Assembly: GCA_016787755.1 (NCBI GenBank)
Contig: JAEUUA010000001.1
Span: forward strand, 62,001-126,000
Direction of reading: 5' to 3'
From: Cyclobacteriaceae bacterium
GTDB taxonomy: Bacteria > Bacteroidota > Bacteroidia > Cytophagales > Cyclobacteriaceae
DNA: 64,000 bases
The translations under genes and the position numbers were made by a program. The notes beneath the pieces are model-generated. The model did not search any database. It saw only the letters and a program-made list of their open reading frames with translations, and was not told the origin of the DNA. Below are positions 41,726 to 49,908 of the stretch, in pieces. Numbering within the stretch: position 1 is the stretch's first letter; each line of letters opens with the position of its first letter.

Positions 41726-42553
41726 ATGGAAACAATATCAAACTGGAACCAGGTTGTTTTTAACTCATTTTCAGCAATGGCCCAAAAAGTGATGTCTGAT
41801 TTACCCTCCCTCATTGGAGCAATCCTGCTCGTAATTATTGGATGGCTATTAGGAAAGTTAGTGGCCACGCTTGTTACTAAACTTCTTCATGCTGTCAAGC
41901 TTGATAATTTAACCGACATGCTGGATATTAACACATCGCTGATAAAAGCAGACGTAAATTTTACTCCTTCACAAATTATAGGAAAGTTTGCCTATTGGGT
42001 AATTTTCTTGCTGTTCTTAATCACAGCCTCTGATACACTGGGTTGGTCAGGAGTATCAACGTCTATCAACGATTTGTTGAGTTATTTACCAAAGTTATTT
42101 AGTGCTATCGTTGTATTCGTGCTAGGTTTTTACATCGCAACTATTGTCAGAAAAGCCTTAACAAGTTTTTTCATTTCAACGAGGGTACCTGCAGGAATGG
42201 CGATAAGTATGTCTGCATACTATGTAATCTTGGTTATTATTACTTTAACCGCATTAAATCAGGCCGGTGTTGATACCACGGTAATCACGGCAAATCTCTC
42301 AATAATTTTAGGAGGCCTTGTCGTGGCCTTTGCGCTGTCTTTCGGACTAGGCTCTAAAGAAATTCTTTCGAATATTATCGCTGCTTATTATCTGAGAGGA
42401 ATTTTTCATGTAGGTCAGAGTATAAAAGTAGGCGAGCATGCTGGAGAGATTGTAAAAATCGAAAAAACCACCGTAACCATAAAAAGTGAATATCATTTTA
42501 CCGTCATTCCTTCGCGTAAATTTAGCGAAGAAGCGGTAGTCATTAAACTTTAA
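41726..42553 (+). CDS. Mechanosensitive-channel-like membrane protein (CmpX/TM-helix-repeat type)
   Basis: 275 residues. Repeated membrane helices of the conserved-TM-helix type (LPSLIGAILLVIIGWLLGKLVATLVTKLL; LPKLFSAIVVFVLGFYIATIVRKAL; ILGGLVVAFALSFGLGSKEILSNIIAAYYLRG) lead into a short MscS-like beta domain (FHVGQSIKVGEHAGEIVKIEKTTVTIKSEYHFTVIPSRKF). This is the build of CmpX and related small MscS-family channels. It has its own ECF-type promoter and a terminator after it. A role in osmotic relief or ion balance is likely. Confidence 0.88.
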   Translation: METISNWNQVVFNSFSAMAQKVMSDLPSLIGAILLVIIGWLLGKLVATLVTKLLHAVKLDNLTDMLDINTSLIKADVNFTPSQIIGKFAYWVIFLLFLITASDTLGWSGVSTSINDLLSYLPKLFSAIVVFVLGFYIATIVRKALTSFFISTRVPAGMAISMSAYYVILVIITLTALNQAGVDTTVITANLSIILGGLVVAFALSFGLGSKEILSNIIAAYYLRGIFHVGQSIKVGEHAGEIVKIEKTTVTIKSEYHFTVIPSRKFSEEAVVIKL

Positions 42554-42582
42554 TAATACAAATCATTATTTTATGCTCATCG

Positions 42583-42611
42583 AAGAGTTTAGCTTTGTCT
42601 AAACTCTTTAT
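42583..42611 (+). terminator. Terminator between the CmpX-like gene and nhaD
   Basis: AAGAGTTTAG (42583-42592), loop CTTTGT, CTAAACTCTT (42599-42608) followed by TATTTAT. It ends 15 bases before nhaD, so nhaD depends on read-through or a promoter within the loop region. Confidence 0.7.
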
Positions 42612-42625
42612 TTATAATCGATAAT

Positions 42626-43909
42626 ATGGAATTACTCATCATATTAATTTTCGTCATTGGCTATTTGTTTATAGCAACGGAACATACTATTCATATAAAC
42701 AAAACGGCTACTGCCTTGGTAACAGGGGTGCTCTGCTGGACGGTTTATATTCTTAATTCCGATCCCCATCTGGTAACTCATCAATTACTGGAGCAACTTG
42801 GAGAAATTTCAAGCATTCTTTTCTTTTTAATGGGCGCCATGACCATTGTTGAGTTGATTGACTCGCATGATGGATTTGAGCTCATCAATCGAACAATTTC
42901 CACACGAAACAGAATGAAATTACTGTGGATCATCTGTAGTCTCACATTTTTCCTATCGGCTGTATTAGACAATCTTACAACTACCATTGTAATGGTTACA
43001 CTTTGTATCAAGCTAGTTCGGAATGAGAAATACAGATTGCTTTTTATCGGTATGATCATTGTAGCGGCTAATGCGGGAGGTGCCTGGTCGCCCATTGGCG
43101 ATGTTACTACCACCATGCTTTGGATTGGCGGGCAAATTTCTACCACTGTGATCATTACTAAACTGTTTTTTCCAAGCTTAGTGAGCATGTTGGTGCCATT
43201 AGGGGTAGCCTCTTTCCTTATTAAAGGTGAACTTCAACATTCGGATATTTCAGATTTGAGTACCTCCAAAGTCCGAGCTTCGGTATTCGAGCAACGATTG
43301 ATTCTGTTTAGTGGTATCACTATTCTTTTGTTGGTTCCCGTTTTTAAAACCATCACTCACTTACCTCCTTTTATGGCCATGCTATTAGGGCTGGGTATTC
43401 TATGGATTTTAACGGAGATTCTTCATCGCGGAAAAGCTGAAGAGGAAAAGCAAAAACTTTCTGTGATTCGTGCCCTTGAACACTCGGACGTACCCAGTGT
43501 ACTTTTCTTTTTGGGAATCTTATTGGCTGTAGGCGTGCTTCAACATACCGGTCAACTTACCTATTTGGCGGGCTTACTTACCTCAACCTTTGAAAGCGAA
43601 ACTGTTATTCTTACTCTGATCGGGATGCTATCGGCCATAGTTGATAATGTTCCAATTGTAGCGGCCACCATGGCCATGTATTCGCTTGATGTTTATCCCA
43701 TGGACGATTCTTTCTGGCAACTGCTTGCATTTTGTGCGGGTACTGGTGGCAGTTTACTAATCATTGGCTCAGCTGCGGGAGTGGCAGCCATGGGTCTGCA
43801 AAGAATCTCTTTTGGGTGGTATTTAAAATACATTAGTTGGCTTGCACTTTTAGGCTACCTTTCTGGAATCGGAGCCTTTATCCTGCAGCAAAAATTATTC
43901 TTAAACTGA
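42626..43909 (+). CDS. nhaD: Na+/H+ antiporter NhaD
   Basis: 427 residues, about 11-13 membrane helices. The N-terminus (FVIGYLFIATEHTIHINKTATALVTGVLCW), the DNLTTTIVMVTLCIKLV motif with its ion-binding Asp, NAGGAWSPIGDVTTTMLWIGGQIS, and DNVPIVAATMAMY are diagnostic for NhaD of the ion transporter superfamily. It exports Na+ (or Li+) against H+. It follows the CmpX-like channel gene by 72 bases and precedes an outer-membrane protein gene, within the ECF-associated ion-transport region. Confidence 0.94.
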   Translation: MELLIILIFVIGYLFIATEHTIHINKTATALVTGVLCWTVYILNSDPHLVTHQLLEQLGEISSILFFLMGAMTIVELIDSHDGFELINRTISTRNRMKLLWIICSLTFFLSAVLDNLTTTIVMVTLCIKLVRNEKYRLLFIGMIIVAANAGGAWSPIGDVTTTMLWIGGQISTTVIITKLFFPSLVSMLVPLGVASFLIKGELQHSDISDLSTSKVRASVFEQRLILFSGITILLLVPVFKTITHLPPFMAMLLGLGILWILTEILHRGKAEEEKQKLSVIRALEHSDVPSVLFFLGILLAVGVLQHTGQLTYLAGLLTSTFESETVILTLIGMLSAIVDNVPIVAATMAMYSLDVYPMDDSFWQLLAFCAGTGGSLLIIGSAAGVAAMGLQRISFGWYLKYISWLALLGYLSGIGAFILQQKLFLN

Positions 43910-43947
43910 TCACAATACCAATTGACATTCAGACTACCTTTATTTAT

Positions 43948-44718
43948 ATGAAAAAACTTTTACTAAGTCTAGTTTCCTTACTTCCGCTAACTCAAGTTAC
44001 TGCTCAATTTAATGAAACCATTCGCACCGGCAGGCCCGGCCAGGCGATTGGTGCGTTTACAGTGGGTACAGGCATTTTTCAGATACAAAGCGGGTTCGAC
44101 TATTTTGGTTCAAAGAACAACGGAATAAAAAACACCGGTTTTTTAAATAATACGGTGATGCGTTATGGTCTAACGGAGCCTTTTGAAATCAGTGCGCTCC
44201 TTGAATACAAAACTGAAACTCTAACGCAGAATGATTCTAAAACTACTTACCGCGGTCTTAGCGCAATGGATGTGGGTATGCGTTACCATATCTATACAGG
44301 TAAGGGGTTAATTCCCAATGTTGGATTTCAAATCCGAATGCGCTTGCCCGTACTTAGTGAAGATTACAAAATTGATGACATAGCTCCTCGTTTTATAGTG
44401 GTTACTAGCCAACGGCTTTCCGAAACTTTTACGCTCATCACTAACTGGGGTGCTTCATGGAATGGAAACAATAGTACGCCCCGGGGTAACTATGTAATCA
44501 ACCTTGCTTTTCCATTTAATGATAAGCTGGGCGCTTTTGTTGAAACTTTTGGTGCTTTTGGGCAAGAGCGATTTTTCATCAACTTCGACACTGGGTTTGC
44601 CTGGCTCTTAACTCCCGATTTGCAGTTAGACATATATGGGGGTTATGGAAGCAATTATGGAGTAAACGATTACTTCATCAGCACAGGGGTATCCTGGCGT
44701 ACAAAAGGAAAACAATAA
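43948..44718 (+). CDS. Outer-membrane transporter-like beta-barrel protein
   Basis: 256 residues from the ATG at 43948, which gives a clean signal peptide (MKKLLLSLVSLLPLTQVTAQ); a longer frame from 43837 overlaps nhaD and is rejected. The protein resembles the phenol-degradation-pathway transporter-like barrels: RTGRPGQAIGAFTVGTGIFQIQSGFDYF, MRYGLTEPFEISALLEYK and the C-terminal DYFISTGVSWRTKGK. It follows nhaD by 38 bases and may be in the same transcript. Substrate unknown. Confidence 0.82.
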   Translation: MKKLLLSLVSLLPLTQVTAQFNETIRTGRPGQAIGAFTVGTGIFQIQSGFDYFGSKNNGIKNTGFLNNTVMRYGLTEPFEISALLEYKTETLTQNDSKTTYRGLSAMDVGMRYHIYTGKGLIPNVGFQIRMRLPVLSEDYKIDDIAPRFIVVTSQRLSETFTLITNWGASWNGNNSTPRGNYVINLAFPFNDKLGAFVETFGAFGQERFFINFDTGFAWLLTPDLQLDIYGGYGSNYGVNDYFISTGVSWRTKGKQ

Positions 44719-44741
44719 CTTATTTATTGAGCTAATCAATT

Positions 44742-45842
44742 ATGAAAAAAATACTTTTATTAATCATTCTTTGGATACCCTTGGCGGTGATTGGCCAAAA
44801 ACTGGTGAGTCAAAAGAAAGATTCCGTTAAGCAAAAAAAGGATTCGGCTGCCTTAGATAATACAACAATCTATTTAAAACAACTTGATAGTATTCATCGA
44901 GCCGATTCGCTGCGCAGAACAGAATTGCTTAAGCAAATCGAAAATCTGAAAGGCTCTGCTTCTAACCAGGAACGTGAAGCACTATTAATCAAGCTAAGAG
45001 AATCTGAGCAAGCCGATTCCTTAAAAAAATTAGCTCAAAATCAAAAACTCGAAAAACTAAAAGAATCTGCTAAAGGTTTTGCAGTAGCTCCTTTTGGCGA
45101 TACTCTTTTTTTAATCTATACCCGAGTAGGAAGTTTCAGCGCCAAAGACCGCGCTACCTCTATCGCTAATAAGATTAAAAAATTGTATAGCGATTATGAA
45201 TTCTCACCGGATTCACTCACCGTGAATGAATCTGACGCCTCAGCCGAAATCAATTACAAAGACTTAATGATACTGAGCGTAAATGAATTGGAGGCATTGT
45301 GGCATGATCGAAAGCCTAAAGAAATTGCCATGGAGTATCGTACCCTTATAGTTGATGCCATTAATGCGGAACGAAAATCAAATAGCATTTTAAATATTAC
45401 ACTTCGCATTTTGGCTATCATTCTGATTATTGCCGGGATCTATGTTGTTATAAGATTAATCAATAGACTTTTCAAAAAGTTAAATGAGAAACTTAAGTCT
45501 TTAAAAGACAGCACGCTGAAGGGAATACAGTTTCGTGGGTATCAATTTTTGGATAGTAATCGCGAACTACAGGTAATTCTGTTTCTGACTAACATTGTTC
45601 GCCTCCTGGTCATTGCACTTGCCCTTTACATAGCCCTTCCATTATTGTTTAGCGTTTTTCCTTGGACCCGCGGCCTTGCCGAGACCTTAATTGGTTGGGT
45701 TACCACACCGCTTAAAAGTGTTTTTGGAGGGTTATTGAGGTACTTGCCAAACCTGTTTTCCATTATCGTTATTTCTGTTGTTACGCATTATGTTGTTAAG
45801 TTCTTAAAATTTATTGCGGGTGAAATAGAAAGATTTATTTAG
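44742..45842 (+). CDS. N-terminal fragment of a large MscS-type channel, cut before the pore domain
   Basis: 366 residues: signal peptide (1-18), a coiled-coil and Lys/Glu-rich periplasmic part (about 20-115), an alpha/beta segment (about 115-205, DTLFLIYTRVGSFSAKDRATSI), then membrane helices at about 218-243, 276-305 and 328-355. This matches the N-terminal half of the large Bacteroidota MscS proteins, in which the pore helix and MscS beta domain follow directly after the GEIE motif. Here the frame stops at GEIERFI, so the channel domain is missing. The next bases encode the end of a PAS domain from another gene. It is probably a pseudogene or a non-channel remnant. Confidence 0.82.
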   Translation: MKKILLLIILWIPLAVIGQKLVSQKKDSVKQKKDSAALDNTTIYLKQLDSIHRADSLRRTELLKQIENLKGSASNQEREALLIKLRESEQADSLKKLAQNQKLEKLKESAKGFAVAPFGDTLFLIYTRVGSFSAKDRATSIANKIKKLYSDYEFSPDSLTVNESDASAEINYKDLMILSVNELEALWHDRKPKEIAMEYRTLIVDAINAERKSNSILNITLRILAIILIIAGIYVVIRLINRLFKKLNEKLKSLKDSTLKGIQFRGYQFLDSNRELQVILFLTNIVRLLVIALALYIALPLLFSVFPWTRGLAETLIGWVTTPLKSVFGGLLRYLPNLFSIIVISVVTHYVVKFLKFIAGEIERFI

Positions 45843-46578
45843 CGGAACCACAAATGATATCACTGCGAGAAAAGAATTAGAAGCTGACCGCGAGCTGATG
45901 ATTTCAGAATTAGAGAAGACGAATAAGGAGTTGGATCGATTCATTTATAGCGTTTCACACGATCTAAGCGCTCCTATTAAATCCATTCAAGGCCTGATAA
46001 ATCTGACCCGCATGGAACAACTCAGTAAAGATAGCCAACACTACCTGACGTTAATTGAACAAAGCATAAAGAGACAAAATCAGTTTATTGCAGAGATCAT
46101 TGAATTTGGAAGAAATAGCAGAACCCAGGTTCAAATGGAGTTTGTAAATATTGAAAAGCTGATCAATAATATTATTGAAGACCTGAAGTATTCAGAACAT
46201 TATTCAAACACTGAAATTAATGTCCATATAGCTGCTGAAGTAAAGATGATTGAATGTGATAAAATTCGAATGAAAATCATATTAAACAACTTACTTTCAA
46301 ATGCCATTAAGTTTAAATCAAAGTATAAGGAAAGACACCTGGTTTCAATAACTGTTTTTAAAACTGAAACCGGATTTGGATTAACTGTAGAAGACAACGG
46401 GATTGGCATCGACTCCAAACATCTTGATCGCCTTTTCACTATGTTTTACCGCGCCACCGACCAGCAACCGGGCTCTGGCATAGGATTATACATCGCGTTT
46501 GAAGCTGCTAAAAAAATGAATTTATCTTTGACAGTTTCTTCTGAACTTGGCGAAGGAAGTGTTTTTACATTAAAATAA
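45829..46578 (+). CDS. Histidine kinase, truncated at the N-terminus
   Basis: From the ATG at 45898 it encodes 226 residues: HisKA with the H-box [16 protein letters not shown] (His20), then HATPase_c with N-box [12 protein letters not shown]1 DNGIGID and G2 GSGIGLYIA. There is no sensor domain. In the same frame upstream (45841-45897) the codons read [19 protein letters not shown], the typical end of a PAS domain, but no start codon precedes them and a TAG lies at 45826-45828. The gene is therefore the 3' part of a PAS-kinase joined to an MscS fragment. It could still be translated from 45898 as a cytoplasmic kinase. Confidence 0.82.
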   Translation, partial: KDLFSGTTNDITARKELEADRELMISELEKTNKELDRFIYSVSHDLSAPIKSIQGLINLTRMEQLSKDSQHYLTLIEQSIKRQNQFIAEIIEFGRNSRTQVQMEFVNIEKLINNIIEDLKYSEHYSNTEINVHIAAEVKMIECDKIRMKIILNNLLSNAIKFKSKYKERHLVSITVFKTETGFGLTVEDNGIGIDSKHLDRLFTMFYRATDQQPGSGIGLYIAFEAAKKMNLSLTVSSELGEGSVFTLK

Positions 46579-46625
46579 GTCTCCAAGATTTTCTATTTTT
46601 CGATAGTGAATCTAACCCTTCCTAT

Positions 46626-47027
46626 ATGTTAAAAACTACGCGAAGAAAATTTATTGCAAGCGCATCTTTGTTAACTTTGGTACCCACCATTAAATTACTG
46701 GCTATGAAAGCAGAAAAACCAATACTTGTTCACCATGTTTTTTTCTGGTTAAAAAATTCAGACTCAAAAGAAGATTTAGCAAAACTACTAGCGGGAGTAA
46801 AGTCTTTATCAAAAATTGAAACCATCCGTAAGATTCATGTAGGTGTGCCAGCCTCAACCGAAAAAAGAGATGTCGTTGACAATAGTTACTCTGTATCAGA
46901 ACTTATGTTTTTTGATGATGCTGCAGGACAAAAAACTTACCAGGATCACCCCATCCATCAAAAGTTTATTGCTGAATGCGCACATCTTTGGGACCGGGTT
47001 GTCGTGTATGATACCATGAGTGTGTAA
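46626..47027 (+). CDS. Dabb family (stress-responsive A/B barrel) protein with Tat-like leader
   Basis: 133 residues. The N-terminus [20 protein letters not shown] looks like a twin-arginine signal. The rest is one Dabb domain ([57 protein letters not shown]) ending normally. Such proteins form dimeric ferredoxin-like barrels; many are of unknown role. It follows the kinase fragment by 47 bases with no terminator. Confidence 0.85.
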   Translation: MLKTTRRKFIASASLLTLVPTIKLLAMKAEKPILVHHVFFWLKNSDSKEDLAKLLAGVKSLSKIETIRKIHVGVPASTEKRDVVDNSYSVSELMFFDDAAGQKTYQDHPIHQKFIAECAHLWDRVVVYDTMSV

Positions 47028-47288
47028 GAGTGCCCTTCTAAAAGTTGTTCTACCCATTGCTCTCTTATTTCTCTTCGCAATACTTCATCCTATTGCCTCA
47101 TTGAAAGTCTGTTGAACGATTTGAGAGAGTTTTAGATTTGATTATAAATTCATACCAGACGAAGTTGTAGTCGTCATGGTTCACAAATTTCATAAGACAA
47201 CACCCAAAAACGATACTCCAATCTGTTTAGCATTTTCTTATTTGAATCCGTTTTGGTGATTCCCATTCTGCCCTCTATCTTCCGCCCT

Positions 47289-48206
47289 GTGAAAAAGGAA
47301 AACCTTTTGGCTTATCTATGTTTGGCAGGTATCTCAATTATCTGGGGCACTACCTTTTTGGTCATGCGCATTGGAGTAATGCAATTTCCTCCTTTTTTGT
47401 TTGCGGCCATCCGCCAGATTATAGCAGGATCATTATTATGTAGTTTCCTTATGCTTATCCGAAGAGAAAATTTTCCGTCTCTCACTACGATAAGAATTCA
47501 AGCCTTTCGGGGGTTTTTGCTTATAACCTGTGGCAATGGCCTTGTCTCATGGGCTGAAGTAGTTGTAACGAGTGGGCTAGCCGCTATCATCTGTTCTACA
47601 TTACCGGTTATGGTTATCCTGATTAATCTGGCCATAAGCCGCAATGAACGCCCAACACCTACTATCGTTTTGGGATCACTTATCGGGTTAGCCGGAATCG
47701 TTTTGATCTTTAGTGAGTTTCTTTCTGATTTTATGAATCCTCACTATCAGATTGGCATTCTTCTAATTTTTACGGCCACCCTTACCTGGGGTATCGGAAG
47801 TATTCTTACCAAGCGGTCTATTCAAAATTCAAATCCCTTTCTGAATGCAGGGTTGCAGATGCTATTGGGTGGAATTTTTTGTTTACCGTTCAGTTTTGCA
47901 TTTGACGATCTTCAGCACATTGTCTGGACAAGCGAAGTCATCTTTGCGCTTGCCTATTTAATAGTAGTAGGGTCAATAAGTGCATTTAGTATGTATGTTT
48001 ATACCCTGAGTAAATTACCCATAACCATTGCCTCATTGTACTCATACATCAATCCGTTAGTCGCTGTTGTGTTAGGATGGATTGTGCTTGACGAAAAACT
48101 TAACTTAAAAATTGGTGTTGCCTTTGTGATTACCGTGGCTGGGATTTACCTGGTAAATTATGGCTATCAGCAACAAAAGAAAAAGCAATACGGGCTAAAG
48201 CTATAA
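47289..48206 (+). CDS. EamA family (DMT) transporter
   Basis: About 305 residues in ten membrane helices, arranged as two EamA repeats (LAYLCLAGISIIWGTTFLVMRIG; IGILLIFTATLTWGIGSILTKRSIQNSNP). I prefer the GTG at 47289 (MKKENLLAYL), which places two lysines before the first helix; the frame extends to 47253 with TTG or GTG. Members export amino acids or metabolites; the substrate here is unknown. The preceding 261 bases show no feature I can name. Confidence 0.9.
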   Translation: MKKENLLAYLCLAGISIIWGTTFLVMRIGVMQFPPFLFAAIRQIIAGSLLCSFLMLIRRENFPSLTTIRIQAFRGFLLITCGNGLVSWAEVVVTSGLAAIICSTLPVMVILINLAISRNERPTPTIVLGSLIGLAGIVLIFSEFLSDFMNPHYQIGILLIFTATLTWGIGSILTKRSIQNSNPFLNAGLQMLLGGIFCLPFSFAFDDLQHIVWTSEVIFALAYLIVVGSISAFSMYVYTLSKLPITIASLYSYINPLVAVVLGWIVLDEKLNLKIGVAFVITVAGIYLVNYGYQQQKKKQYGLKL

Positions 48207-48292
48207 AGAAGGCTCGCGTTGAGCCACTATCGTAAATCTCCGCCTTTTTTCCAGTTTGCCGTGTGCAATTAATACCCTGCTAATCAGGTGTA

Positions 48293-48733
48293 CTAACCAT
48301 TATCCTTACTCAATATTCTTTCACGCTTAACTATTTTATCAAGGGTGCTTTCCGAAAGAATCCGTAAAGTTTCATCTCTCACACCAACAAAACTATCGCG
48401 AATGCCACAGGTTTTTTCATCACGACACTCTTCACAAGGCTCGTAATAATTTAAAGACACGCAAGGCAACATGGCGATGGCTCCATCCATTAGCCTTATA
48501 ATTTCCATCAGGTTTACGTCTTGAGGTTTTTTGTATAAATAATATCCACCCCCCTTGCCTTTTTTGCTATGCAGTACCTGAGCATTTTTGAGTTCCAGTA
48601 AGATTGCCTCCAAAAATTTTTTAGGAATGTGTTGGCGGTCAGCTATTTCCTGAATATGAACGGGGCCTTCCTGATACCTTTCAGCGAGGTAAATTAGCGC
48701 ATGAATCGCATATTTGCATTTCTTTGACAGCAT
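48293..48733 (-). CDS. Rrf2 family transcriptional regulator
   Basis: 146 residues with a winged helix-turn-helix (IQEIADRQHIPKKFLEAILLELKNAQVLHSKKGKGGGYYL) and a Cys cluster at 91, 100, 103 and 109 that could bind an Fe-S cluster, as in IscR/NsrR-like members. The set of spacings differs from E. coli IscR. It stands alone and is divergent from the gene at 48785 across 51 bases. No isc or suf genes are near, so the target is open. Confidence 0.9.
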   Translation of the reverse strand: MLSKKCKYAIHALIYLAERYQEGPVHIQEIADRQHIPKKFLEAILLELKNAQVLHSKKGKGGGYYLYKKPQDVNLMEIIRLMDGAIAMLPCVSLNYYEPCEECRDEKTCGIRDSFVGVRDETLRILSESTLDKIVKRERILSKDNG

Positions 48734-48766
48734 AATGCTTCAAGTTATACTTTTTATGAATAATAA

Positions 48767-48774
48767 TAATTTTG
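48767..48774 (+). promoter_or_regulatory. -7 box before the 48785 gene
   Basis: TAATTTTG matches TAnnTTTG exactly. Transcription would begin only a few bases before the TTG start at 48785. The -33 box is unclear. Confidence 0.4.
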
Positions 48775-48784
48775 TGATGAATAA

Positions 48785-49285
48785 TTGAATTCAAAACTTG
48801 TCCTTAGCAAATCGTTTCATGTAAACTTTACAAAATTGGTAATTTCAAAGCCTCAGCCAAGTACACTTGTGTCCTTTGCACTCTTTCTCATCATAACAAT
48901 GGTCGTATTTACGATGAATATAATTTCCATCATGAACAATACTGCTGCCTGGTATAACTACGTGATGGCTGTAGCATTACTATTAATCGGTTTATTTGTT
49001 TTGTACAAAATTTTTATTCGCTATAAAATAATTCGGGCTGGCAATAATTCGATCGATATTAGTTATCCGGTATTGAGACAAACCGAAAAATATCCATTAC
49101 AATCCATTATTGCCTGGCGTGAAAATATTATCAAAACCGGTAAGAATTCAGTTTATAAGCAATTAGAAATTTTGATGGAAAATAAAAAGAGAATTAGCAT
49201 TGGTCACAAAGAGCACACGGAGTACGTCCGATTGGTTCAGTATCTTCAACATAAGATCCCCAAAAAAAAGACTGCTGGCGTGTAG
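48785..49285 (+). CDS. Two-helix membrane protein of unknown function
   Basis: 166 residues starting with TTG. A short cytoplasmic head is followed by two membrane helices (about 29-48 and 58-78) and a basic C-terminal domain with strands typical of a PH-like fold (YKIIRAGNNSIDISYPVLRQTEKYPLQSIIAWRENIIKTG, KQLEILMENKKRISIGHKEH). I do not recognise a named family. It is divergent from an Rrf2 regulator and lies just before tRNA-Leu. Confidence 0.65.
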   Translation: MNSKLVLSKSFHVNFTKLVISKPQPSTLVSFALFLIITMVVFTMNIISIMNNTAAWYNYVMAVALLLIGLFVLYKIFIRYKIIRAGNNSIDISYPVLRQTEKYPLQSIIAWRENIIKTGKNSVYKQLEILMENKKRISIGHKEHTEYVRLVQYLQHKIPKKKTAGV

Positions 49286-49359
49286 CCTCGCTCATTGGTA
49301 AAGTTTTAAAACCTTTATACTTTTGCTGCCCTTACTCGAGTTAAAACCGAGTTGTTAAT

Positions 49360-49441
49360 GCCCAGGTGGTGAAATTGGTAGACACGCTACTTTGAGGGGG
49401 TAGTGCCGCAAGGTGTGCTGGTTCGAATCCAGTTCTGGGCA
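49360..49441 (+). tRNA. tRNA-Leu (anticodon GAG)
   Basis: A class II tRNA: acceptor stem GCCCAGG/TCTGGGC, D arm with AAATTGGTAGAC, anticodon stem CTACT/GGTAG with loop TTGAGGG (anticodon GAG at 49394-49396), a short variable arm (TGCCGCAAGGTGT) and T arm GGTTCGAATCC. The discriminator base A is at 49441; the 3' CCA is not encoded. It reads CUC and CUU. Confidence 0.96.
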
Positions 49442-49448
49442 CAAATAA

Positions 49449-49487
49449 AATGCTTCGATAGGTTAAACCTGTCGAAGCATTGTTTGG
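49449..49487. terminator. Terminator between tRNA-Leu and the DUF3127 gene
   Basis: AATGCTTCGATAGG (49449-49462) pairs with CCTGTCGAAGCATT (49468-49481), with one G-T pair, then TGTTTGG. It lies in the converging gap and can serve both sides. Confidence 0.75.
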
Positions 49488-49498
49488 TATAGCCTCGG

Positions 49499-49852
49499 TT
49501 AAAACGGCAGGTCATCGCTTGCATCCGTGTCAGGCATAAACGTTTCATCTGCGGGTGGTGGAACATTACGATCTGCCCCCCCTGTTTGTTTTCCTATTTT
49601 CCAGGCACGCACATCGGTATACCAACGGCCATTGTATTCGCGACTTTCTATATTGACCGAAGCGGTAATCGCCTCCCCAACAGCAATTTTGATTTCATCC
49701 ACTTTTTCACCCCACAGGGAAAGACATACTTTTTTTGGATATTGACCCGGTGTTTCCATAATAAACTCCTGTTTCTTCCAAACTCCGTTTTTTCCTTGTC
49801 CTGATTGCATCGGTAAAAGACTTACCACGGTTCCACTAATTTCCATTGACAT
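49499..49852 (-). CDS. DUF3127 single-stranded-DNA-binding-like protein
   Basis: 117 residues. An OB-fold-like body (EISGTVVSLLPMQSGQGKNGVWKKQEFIMETPGQYPKKVCLSLWGEKVD) is followed by a disordered acidic tail ending DASDDLPF, the same acidic Asp-Asp-Leu-Pro-Phe end used by SSB to call partner proteins. This is the DUF3127 type common in Bacteroidota. Nucleic-acid binding is likely but unproven. A monocistronic gene downstream of acs. Confidence 0.85.
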   Translation of the reverse strand: MSMEISGTVVSLLPMQSGQGKNGVWKKQEFIMETPGQYPKKVCLSLWGEKVDEIKIAVGEAITASVNIESREYNGRWYTDVRAWKIGKQTGGADRNVPPPADETFMPDTDASDDLPF

Positions 49853-49908
49853 AATTTATTCTTTAAAAGGTAAAAATAAGGAACTCAATTTCTAAATGAA
49901 AGCGACCA

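Noticed and set aside
42781..43188. A 135-codon open frame antisense to nhaD
   Set aside because: It is fully within NhaD coding sequence, which is conserved throughout; no start context or family match.
43837..43947. N-terminal extension of the outer-membrane protein gene overlapping nhaD
   Set aside because: The ATG at 43948 gives a clean signal peptide; the extension would bury it.
30558..46578. A defence (anti-phage) island centred on the giant NTPase fusion
   Set aside because: No nuclease, restriction, integrase or toxin genes are near; the neighbours and shared promoters point to ion transport.
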